From: CALZJC01 sp041574955
GTDB lineage: Bacteria; Acidobacteriota; Thermoanaerobaculia; Multivoradales; JAHEKO01
DNA: 12,513 bases
NCBI GenBank assembly: GCA_041574955.1
Contig: JBFGNS010000124.1
Coordinates: forward strand, 1-12,513
Direction: 5' to 3'
A program made the position numbers and the translations under genes. Positions 5,753 to 11,475 of the stretch are shown here, in pieces. The notes below the pieces were generated by a model. That model was not told the origin of the DNA. It saw nothing but the letters and a program-made list of their open reading frames with translations, and made no database searches. Positions within the stretch are counted from its first letter, which is position 1. Each line of letters begins with the position of its first letter.

Positions 5753-6781
5753 TCACTTGTTGCGCGAAATCACGTAGTCCGCCATGCCCACCAGGAAGTC
5801 GCGGTGCACCGATGCCGGCAGAGCCCCCGGCTGTGACGCCAGGATACCGAGGGCCTTCCTCGCCAGGCGTCCGGCGAGCGCGGAGGCGTAGTCGACGCTG
5901 CCGCGACGCTGGATGAGCTGCCACAGAAAGGCGACCTCATCGGCCGTCTTCTCGGCTCGCGGGCATTCCAGGATGCGTTGAGCCTCGCGCCGCTCCTGCG
6001 GCTGGGCGGTGCGCATGGCGTGCAGCAGCATCACGGTGTGCTTGCCCTCCCACAGATCGCCGCCGATCTCCTTGCCATACAGCTCCTCGTCGGCCACCAG
6101 GTTCAGGACGTCGTCCTGGATCTGGAAGGCGACGCCGATGTAGGCCCCGAAGCGGCGCAGCATGCGCAGCCGCTGCGGCGTGCTGCCGCTGATCAGGGCA
6201 CCGATCTGCATCGGCGCGATGAAGGTGTACCAGCAGGTCTTCTTGAACGACATGTGGCAGTAGGCGCGGTCCTCCAGCGCCCAGTCGCCGTGCCGCACCC
6301 AGTTGAGCTCGATGGCCTGGCCTTCGGCAGACTCCTTGGCCATTCGCGCCACCGTCTCCAGCACCGTGAACGCCTTGCCGACACCGATCGATTCGACGTT
6401 GTCGAGCAGCGGCTGCAGGCAGAGGGCGAACAGGGCGTCGCCGACGTTGACCGCAATCGGCACGCCGTACTTGGCGTGCAGGGTGGGCTGACCGCGACGC
6501 AGCGCCGAGCCGTCCTCGACGTCGTCGTGCATCAGGAAACCGTTGTGGTAGAGCTCGAGCACGGCAGCGGTGCGCAGCACGTCCTGCAGCCGGCCGCCGA
6601 ACGCCCGGCAGGTGGCGATACACAGGGCCGGACGGAAGCCCTTGCCCAGCCGCAGCGGGTACTCGAGCATCAGGTCGTACAGAACCGGCCCGTACCGGTT
6701 GCGGGGAACGATCGCCTGGATCTCGCCGGTGACCAGCTCGCGGCACCCGGCCAGATACTCCTTGAGCGCCGCGACCTGCAT
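5753..6781 (-). CDS. trans-polyprenyl diphosphate synthase (IspA/IspB/CrtE-type)
   Basis: A 342-residue trans-isoprenyl diphosphate synthase, which condenses isopentenyl diphosphate with an allylic primer to make a linear polyprenyl diphosphate. The first Asp-rich motif is HDDVED at 85-90, preceded by LELYHNGFLM. The second is FQIQDDVLNLV at 219-229, followed by EIGGDLWEGKHT with the usual Lys/Asp region. GKGFRP at 46-51 supplies the diphosphate-binding Lys and Arg, and RRGQPTLH at 95-102 follows the first motif. All catalytic residues look intact. Product length cannot be set with confidence. ATG 6781 lies 15 nt after the stop of gene C and has no clear SD, so it is probably translated by coupling. 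It is the one clear enzyme among structural-looking neighbours. Confidence 0.93.
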   Translation of the reverse strand: MQVAALKEYLAGCRELVTGEIQAIVPRNRYGPVLYDLMLEYPLRLGKGFRPALCIATCRAFGGRLQDVLRTAAVLELYHNGFLMHDDVEDGSALRRGQPTLHAKYGVPIAVNVGDALFALCLQPLLDNVESIGVGKAFTVLETVARMAKESAEGQAIELNWVRHGDWALEDRAYCHMSFKKTCWYTFIAPMQIGALISGSTPQRLRMLRRFGAYIGVAFQIQDDVLNLVADEELYGKEIGGDLWEGKHTVMLLHAMRTAQPQERREAQRILECPRAEKTADEVAFLWQLIQRRGSVDYASALAGRLARKALGILASQPGALPASVHRDFLVGMADYVISRNK

Positions 6782-6796
6782 CGTCAGCGACGGCCG

Positions 6797-7681
6797 CTAG
6801 CAGCACCTGCAGCGGCACTCGATGTCGTACGACGAGCAGTCCCTCGGCAGTACCGCCAGCGCGATGCGAATTGGACGGAGGTCGCAGCCCTCGACCTTGA
6901 GATCGGCGTAGTACACCTCGCAGTCGTCGACGTCCGGCAGCCGCCGCAGCTCGTCCTTGGTGTCCACGACATACCTGTCGAAAGTGACGATCTCGGCCTC
7001 CGCCTTCCTGGCCTTGGCCGTCTTGGCCCCCGAATCGATGAAGCTTCCGATATTGGTGGTGAAGACCATCACGACGTCCTGCTGGGCGCAGGGCCCGAGC
7101 TCGAACTCCGGCGCCGGCGGCATCAGCTTCGCGGTCACCGGAGCCTTGCCACCTCCGCGGCGGGTGAACTCGCCGAGCTCCATCTTGATCTGCCGCTCCC
7201 GGCGCCAGCGGTTCTCGACCGTCAACGGCACCACACGCTGCTCGCCCAGCCGCGCGTAGACCACCAGGTCGGCGTCCACGATGCAACACCTGCAGTGGCA
7301 CGGGTCCTCGTAGCAGCAACAGCCGCAGTTGCAGCAGTCGCAGCAGTCGCAGCAGTCACAGCAGCCGCAGTCGCAGCCGTGCCCGTGGTGGTCGTGGTGA
7401 TGGTGGTCGTGGTGATGGTGGTCGTGATGGTCGTGGTGGTGATGGTGGTGACCGTGGTGCCCGCGACCGGCGACCGGCTCCGGCCTCCGTACCCCGGGCG
7501 CACTCAGCCCCGCCATCGAGTCCGAGAGGTTCGTCGCCGCCTGGCTGAGCCCCTGGAGGACGGGCTGCATCAGCCCTTCGGTGACCAGGCGGGTCACGTC
7601 CGGAGCGCTCGGTGGCGGCGGTGCCGCCTGGCCTGACGTCGAGATGGGATCAACCCTGGTGCGGGCAGCGAAGTAGTCCAT
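6797..7681 (-). CDS. Poly-His/poly-Cys metal-binding protein with beta domain
   Basis: A 294-residue protein of striking composition that I do not recognise. Residues 28-60 form a possible amphipathic helix (VTRLVTEGLMQPVLQGL...). Residues 75-101 hold 21 His in HHHHD-type units, followed immediately by 103-133 with 18 Cys (CDCC units, then CHCRCC). Residues 135-280 look like a beta-rich Ig-like domain (VVPLTVENRW, VVMVFTTNIG), and the protein ends ECRCRCC, a second Cys cluster. The runs should bind soft or borderline metals such as Zn, Ni, Cu or Cd, as in His-rich metallochaperones and metallothioneins; disulfide cross-linking is an alternative. There is no signal peptide. ATG 7681 has AAGGAG at 7694-7689 with 7-nt spacing. 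The stop precedes the polyprenyl synthase by 15 nt. Confidence 0.8.
   Translation of the reverse strand: MDYFAARTRVDPISTSGQAAPPPPSAPDVTRLVTEGLMQPVLQGLSQAATNLSDSMAGLSAPGVRRPEPVAGRGHHGHHHHHHDHHDHHHHDHHHHDHHGHGCDCGCCDCCDCCDCCNCGCCCYEDPCHCRCCIVDADLVVYARLGEQRVVPLTVENRWRRERQIKMELGEFTRRGGGKAPVTAKLMPPAPEFELGPCAQQDVVMVFTTNIGSFIDSGAKTAKARKAEAEIVTFDRYVVDTKDELRRLPDVDDCEVYYADLKVEGCDLRPIRIALAVLPRDCSSYDIECRCRCC
7331..7417 (-). repeat. Tandem repeats encoding CDC and HHHHD units
   Basis: The 9-mer GCAGCAGTC is repeated three times at 7331-7357 (Cys/Asp units), with degenerate copies to about 7375. The 15-mer GTGGTCGTGGTGATG is repeated exactly at 7388-7402 and 7403-7417 (His/Asp units). Both units are multiples of three, so copy-number changes would keep the frame. 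Such tracts are prone to slippage and to assembly error. Confidence 0.85.
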
Positions 7682-7708
7682 CGGTTTGCTCCTTGTGCGC
7701 TGCTGGCT

Positions 7709-8869
7709 CTAGCTCTTCGCGGGTGTCTTCTTGGCCGTCTTCTTGGCCGTCTTCTTGGCTGCCGTCTTCTTCCCGGCTGCCTTCTTGGTCGCCTTCTTGG
7801 CCGTCTTCTTGGCTGCCGCCTTCTTCCCGGCTGCCTTCTGGGCCGTCTTCTTGGCCGCCTTCTTGGCTGTCATCTTGGAGGCTTCCGCCGGCTTCTTGGC
7901 TGCCTTCTTGGCCGCTTTCCTGGCGGTCTTCTTGACCGGCTTCTGGGCCGCTTCGGCGGCTGTCGCGCCCGCCCTGCCGGCGGCTTCCATCGTCTCGGCC
8001 ACTCGCTTGCGGAGGCCCTTTGCGGTGGCCTTGCCCGGCTTGCGGCGGGCGGGCTTCTTCTTCACGGGCGGCCTGTCGGTCTCGACCGAGCTGCCGAACG
8101 GCACGAGGATGATCTCGAGATCCACCGTGCTGATCGGCAGCAGCGCGACGTAGCGCGAAATGGGATCGTGGGTCTTGGGTCGACGGACCTCGAACCAGCA
8201 GGTGTGCTTGCGCCCGGCCGGAATGACGGTCTCGCCGTCGAGGTTCTCCACCCACAGCAGACCCGCCGCGTCGAGGTGCCTCTTGCCGCTGCGCAGATAG
8301 GCCGCGAGCAGCTGCTCGAGGGTCTCGGCGCCGTCCTCGGCCTCGGCCGCCAACGAGCGCAGTGTGCGGCATTCGATGATCGGGTCGTCGATCGGCAGGA
8401 CCCAGTTCTGCGGCAGAGCCAGCGGGGTGTTGCCCTGGTTCCAGATGGTCACCTGCTTCCGCTCGCGGCCGCCCGGTGGGCACTCGATGATGAGCGGGTT
8501 GGGCGAGATCTCCAGCTCGACGCTCTCGGCGACGTGCAGCTCCAGCGGATAGGCATGCTCGCCCAGCACGAAGCGGGCCGTGTAGACGCCGGGCGGCGTG
8601 TGCGGGTTCACGCCGGCGACGATCGGCGCAGTCGACGACTGTCCGGAGCGCAGGATCCGCGTCAGCCTGACGGCCGGGCCGTCGGCGGCCTGGCGGGCGG
8701 GCACCGCCTCGCTGGGCAGGTCGACGATCCTCGCCCCTCGCACCACGACCCTCTTGTCGCCGGGGTTGCACAGGCAGATCTCGCCCCGCAGCTCCCGCGG
8801 GCGGCCCGAGAGCACGATCGGCTTCCTCCGCGGCTGGTCCAGCAGCTCGTAGTCCGGCAGGACTCTCAC
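7709..8869 (-). CDS. Two-domain Ig-like protein with histone-H1-like Lys/Ala tail
   Basis: A 386-residue protein I do not recognise as a known family. Residues 14-116 and 117-262 look like two beta-sandwich domains of the kind seen in archaeal and bacterial Ig-like/CARDB proteins: PPGVYTARFVLGEHAYPLELHV closes the first, while ISPNPLIIECPPGG and VTIWNQGNTPLALP open the second. From about 266 to the end is a Lys/Ala/Thr tail (AKKTAKKA, KKAAGKK), similar in style to that of gene E but with different units. There is no signal peptide, so it is probably cytoplasmic; the tail could bind DNA, RNA or an anionic surface. GTG 8869 has AGGAGG 5 nt upstream. The gene follows A in a coupled arrangement and lies 27 nt before C. 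Confidence 0.77.
   Translation of the reverse strand: MRVLPDYELLDQPRRKPIVLSGRPRELRGEICLCNPGDKRVVVRGARIVDLPSEAVPARQAADGPAVRLTRILRSGQSSTAPIVAGVNPHTPPGVYTARFVLGEHAYPLELHVAESVELEISPNPLIIECPPGGRERKQVTIWNQGNTPLALPQNWVLPIDDPIIECRTLRSLAAEAEDGAETLEQLLAAYLRSGKRHLDAAGLLWVENLDGETVIPAGRKHTCWFEVRRPKTHDPISRYVALLPISTVDLEIILVPFGSSVETDRPPVKKKPARRKPGKATAKGLRKRVAETMEAAGRAGATAAEAAQKPVKKTARKAAKKAAKKPAEASKMTAKKAAKKTAQKAAGKKAAAKKTAKKATKKAAGKKTAAKKTAKKTAKKTPAKS
7745..7839 (-). repeat. Near-perfect direct repeat in the H1-like tail of gene B
   Basis: The 41-bp sequence at 7745-7785 recurs at 7799-7839 with a single mismatch, 54 bp (18 codons) apart. It encodes AAGKK-AAKKTAK units on the minus strand. This indicates recent in-frame duplication within the Lys/Ala tail. 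Confidence 0.85.
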
Positions 8870-8874
8870 CGCGG

Positions 8875-8880
8875 CCTCCT
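8875..8880 (-). promoter_or_regulatory. SD AGGAGG overlapping the stop of gene A
   Basis: The minus strand reads TAGGAGGCCGCGGTG: the TAG stop of gene A (8881-8879) provides the first bases of the AGGAGG that serves the GTG start of gene B at 8869. A ribosome ending A would sit on the initiation site of B, and this strong SD supports the GTG start. Confidence 0.8.
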
Positions 8881-9466
8881 ACTCGCCCTCGCCGAGCTTG
8901 ATGTGGAGCCCGCCGTCGCTGCTGGAGGCCGTGTGGCCGCCATCGTGGTGATGGCCGTGGTGGTGGCCGTGCCGTTTCCTCTTGACCGCCGGCCCCTGGA
9001 CCACGAACGGCTGCTTGCGGTCCTCGATGATCGTCACCCGCTCTTCCGAGAAATCGAAGCCCAGCACCTCGGTTCCAAACAGCGAGATCGCGAAGTGGCG
9101 CTCGGTGGGCTTGCACACCTTGGTGAACGGCAGCCGCTCGATACCCAGCTTCAGGCACAGGTCCGCCTGCAGCGGCTTGATGTCGACCATGTTCTTGCTG
9201 TCGGTCCGGATCGGCTCGGTGATCGCCAGCCTGACGTCGTTCTTGGAGTCCGAGTCCGACTCCGTCTTGACGTTGATGTTGTCCAGGCCGACGATCTGCA
9301 GCTGCGCCGTCGAGGTCGAGTCGATCTGGTTGTTGGAGTTGGATGTCGAGTTGAGGGTCGAGTTCATCGTGTTGTCGGAGTCGACAACACTGTTCGAATC
9401 GACCGTGACGGAAATGGAGCCGCCGCCGCCGCCGCCCTTTCCGCCCTTGCCTCCGCCGCCGCCCAT
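8879..9466 (-). CDS. Gly-rich, Ser/Asn/Asp-repeat protein with His-rich tail, operon gene A
   Basis: A 195-residue protein I do not recognise; it is the first gene of the operon. Residues 2-16 are nearly all Gly with two Lys. Residues 17-77 alternate polar and hydrophobic residues with frequent Ser, Asn, Asp and Thr (DSNSVVDSDN, NSTLNSTSNSNNQIDS), a pattern that could form a beta solenoid, an amyloid-like or assembly-prone strand set, or a disordered linker. Residues 78-160 look like a compact beta domain (FAISLFGTEVLGFDF). Residues 162-178 are basic then His-rich (KRKRHGHHHGHHHDGGH), echoing the His run of gene C. ATG 9466 has AAGGGAG 7 nt upstream. There is no signal peptide. Function is unknown; a structural or metal-linked role is inference. 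Confidence 0.72.
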   Translation of the reverse strand: MGGGGGKGGKGGGGGGSISVTVDSNSVVDSDNTMNSTLNSTSNSNNQIDSTSTAQLQIVGLDNINVKTESDSDSKNDVRLAITEPIRTDSKNMVDIKPLQADLCLKLGIERLPFTKVCKPTERHFAISLFGTEVLGFDFSEERVTIIEDRKQPFVVQGPAVKRKRHGHHHGHHHDGGHTASSSDGGLHIKLGEGE

Positions 9467-9480
9467 AGTGCTACTCCCTT

Positions 9481-9540
9481 CACCTGAGGGTTGACAGGTT
9501 TGTTACGAAATATTGACCAAATACTATCACACAACTCGAC
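9481..9540 (-). promoter_or_regulatory. AT-rich promoter region of the central operon
   Basis: This is the most AT-rich stretch in the window and lies directly upstream of gene A. On the minus strand it contains an extended -10-like TGTGATAGT near 9530-9522, and alternatively TTGTGT followed 16 nt later by TATTTC. Two TGTCAA/GGTCAA-type sites (plus-strand TTGACA 9491-9496 and TTGACC 9513-9518) are 22 bp apart, about two helical turns, and could be an operator. The exact start site cannot be fixed. Confidence 0.45.
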
Positions 9541-9551
9541 CGGCGCGCCGG
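9540..9551. other. Perfect 12-bp palindrome CCGGCGCGCCGG
   Basis: CCGGCGCGCCGG lies 34 bp past the stop of the GGT-like gene and next to the operon promoter region. It could form part of a terminator hairpin for the GGT-like transcript, or bind a dimeric protein. It is very GC-rich with no T-run, so it may also be incidental. Confidence 0.35.
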
Positions 9552-9584
9552 GCCGGGGCACCGGGGAACGCTGGCACCGCGTCT

Positions 9585-11402
9585 TTAGGGCTGCGGCGGC
9601 GGCACGGCGGCGGCCCAGCCGTCGTGCGACGCGGCGGCCTCGACCCGGCCGCTCGCGGGATCGATCTTGAGCCCGGCCCAGTAACCGATGAACTGCTGGT
9701 CGCCCGCCTCCAGGATCGCCACCTCGCGGCCCAGCTCGGCGAGCCGTTGCAGCACCTCGTCCGAGATCGTCCCGGCGTACACGCGCTCGCGGGTCAGCGG
9801 CCGTTTCTGGTGGTCGAAGCGCTCGAAGAACGGCCCCAGAAACTGCGGCGCGCGCACCGAGTCGAGCGGGCTCATGCCGTGGACCAGCAGGTTGGCGACG
9901 TGCTGGACGGCGGTGATGTGCAGACCGCGGCCGACCGACGCCGAGGCCACCACCGGCCGGCCACCCTCGAGCACCAGGAACGGATGGCCGCTGTCGAGCA
10001 GGCGGTGGCCCGGGCCGGCCGCCGCCACCGCCCGCTGCTGCAAGCCGCCGGCGTCGGAGATCGACACGCCATCGACGAACAGGCCGGTCGAGCCCCACAG
10101 CGCGGTATTGATGGTGTGCAGCAGCGCCACCACGTTGCCGTCGGCGTCGGCCGCCACGATGGCGTCGCTGTGGGCGGCCCGCTCGGCCCGCCGGGCGACG
10201 GCGGCGCCCAGCGTAGCCAGCCAATCCGGCCGGTTCATCCGCTGCCACAGCTCACGGTTGAGGTCGGGGTCGACGCGCGCCCAGGGAGTCCACTCCCGCT
10301 CGCCGAACAGCTCGCCCAGGAACTGCCGGTCGTCGCGCAGGAAGAGCAGCGCCGCGTGCGCCGCGCGGATCACCCGCTCGAGATCGGCGGCGTCCTCGGT
10401 GTAGTGGCGCGCCGGGTCGAGACCGGCCAGCTCGAGCAGCTGGAGAGCCTGCACGGTGTCGGCCCCGCCCGGCATCGGCAGCCCCAGGCCGGCGACCTCG
10501 TACCCGCCGAAGCGGCCGCGCGCCGGCGGCCGCCAGGCCGGCCGGTAGCTCGCCAGGTCGCGCGCCGCGAGCCTGCCGCCGTGCTCGCGCACCGCCGCAA
10601 CCAGCCGCTCGGCCCAGGCGCCGCGGTACATGTAGGCGGCTCCCTCACGCGCCACGCCCTCGAGCGTGGCGGCGAGCTTCGGCTGGCGGAACAGATCGCC
10701 CGCCTCGTAAAGCTCGCCGTCGGGGCGCAGGAAGATCGCCCGCCCGCCGGGCAGGCGGGTGAGCACCTCGCGCCGGTTCTCGACCAGCCAGCGGTGGCCG
10801 GCGTGGAGCTCGAACCCCTCCTCCGCGAAGTAGATCGCGGGCTCGAACAGCTCGGCGAACGGCAGCCGACCGAACCGGTCGTGGGCGGCCTCGACCGCCG
10901 CCATGAAGCCGGGGACCAGGACCTTCCGACCCGGCGCCTCGTCCGAGTCCGGCCCCGGGATGGTCTCGGGCTCGGTCTCGCCCAGCACCGTGTTCCAGCC
11001 GCCGTCGAGGGTGTGGACCTCGCCGCTCTCGGCGTCGTAGACCACCATCGACAGGGTGCCGGCGAAGCTCGTCCAGCTGCCGAGGTTCCACACCGTCTGC
11101 ACCAGCGCCGCGGCCAGCGCGGCGTCCACCGCCGAGCCGCCCTGGGCGAGACAGTCGAGCCCGACGCGGGTGGCCGTGCCGCCGAAGGTGGTGGCGGCGA
11201 TCACCCCGTGGCCACCGGCCGCTCCCACCGGCGGCTGCTGCCACCGGAAGTCGATCTCGCGGTTGGCGGCCATCTGCTCGGCGCTCCAGCGCGCCGGGGA
11301 CAGATCGGGGGGCGGCGGCGAGGCGAGGCCGGGACCGGCGGCGAGCAGCGCGGCGAGGGCGGCCTGTCGACAGCGACGGTAGAGCGCAGTTTCGATCGGC
11401 AT
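9585..11402 (-). CDS. Divergent secreted gamma-glutamyltranspeptidase-like protein
   Basis: A 605-residue protein of the gamma-glutamyltranspeptidase Ntn-hydrolase family. Family features include GGHGVIAATTFGGTAT...GLDCLAQGGSAVDAALAAAL (about 63-100), GETEPETIPG at 141-150, PGGADTVQALQLLE (311-324) and DADGNVVALLHTINTALWG at 419-437. In canonical enzymes a precursor self-cleaves at the Thr seven residues before the Asp of DxDGN. Here that position (Asp419 minus seven) is Ser412 in HSDAIVAAD, so the normal Thr is missing. The oxyanion GSPGGS block is also replaced, by SASVGR at 487-492. It may use Ser, act differently or be inactive. The N-terminus is signal-like (Arg-rich, then AALAALLAAGPGLAS). 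ATG 11402 is preceded by AGGA 8 nt upstream; a TTG at 11474 would add 24 residues. Confidence 0.82.
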   Translation of the reverse strand: MPIETALYRRCRQAALAALLAAGPGLASPPPPDLSPARWSAEQMAANREIDFRWQQPPVGAAGGHGVIAATTFGGTATRVGLDCLAQGGSAVDAALAAALVQTVWNLGSWTSFAGTLSMVVYDAESGEVHTLDGGWNTVLGETEPETIPGPDSDEAPGRKVLVPGFMAAVEAAHDRFGRLPFAELFEPAIYFAEEGFELHAGHRWLVENRREVLTRLPGGRAIFLRPDGELYEAGDLFRQPKLAATLEGVAREGAAYMYRGAWAERLVAAVREHGGRLAARDLASYRPAWRPPARGRFGGYEVAGLGLPMPGGADTVQALQLLELAGLDPARHYTEDAADLERVIRAAHAALLFLRDDRQFLGELFGEREWTPWARVDPDLNRELWQRMNRPDWLATLGAAVARRAERAAHSDAIVAADADGNVVALLHTINTALWGSTGLFVDGVSISDAGGLQQRAVAAAGPGHRLLDSGHPFLVLEGGRPVVASASVGRGLHITAVQHVANLLVHGMSPLDSVRAPQFLGPFFERFDHQKRPLTRERVYAGTISDEVLQRLAELGREVAILEAGDQQFIGYWAGLKIDPASGRVEAAASHDGWAAAVPPPQP

Positions 11403-11475
11403 GGCCCCGATCCTAGCGGCCGCTGCCGGCGCGACAACCGGTGGCGGGCGGGGCGTGGGGTAGGCTGACCCCAAA
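11403..11475. promoter_or_regulatory. Divergent promoter region between GGT-like and TIR genes
   Basis: The 73-bp gap must hold both divergent promoters. For the plus-strand TIR gene, TAGGCT at 11461-11466 is a -10-like hexamer ending 9 nt before ATG 11476, which would give a leaderless mRNA; no SD precedes that ATG. For the minus-strand gene an SD-like AGGA lies near 11411-11414. No clear -35 box is seen on either side. Confidence 0.4.

Noticed and set aside
5753..6781. Polyprenyl synthase as cargo of a family 2 encapsulin system
   Set aside because: Polyprenyl synthases are known encapsulin-associated cargo, but no encapsulin shell (HK97-fold) protein is visible among the neighbours.
7731..8153. 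Plus-strand ORF with repeated FLAVFLAA segments resembling membrane helices
   Set aside because: Antisense artefact of the Lys/Ala tail of gene B, for the same reason as above.
9491..9496. Perfect TTGACA as a plus-strand -35 box
   Set aside because: No -10 at 16-18 bp and no plus-strand gene follows before the GGT-like gene, which is on the other strand. It is kept only as a possible operator half-site.
9513..11468. 651-codon plus-strand ORF opposite the GGT-like gene
   Set aside because: Composition is typical of antisense GC-rich frames; the minus strand has clear GGT-family blocks and a signal peptide.
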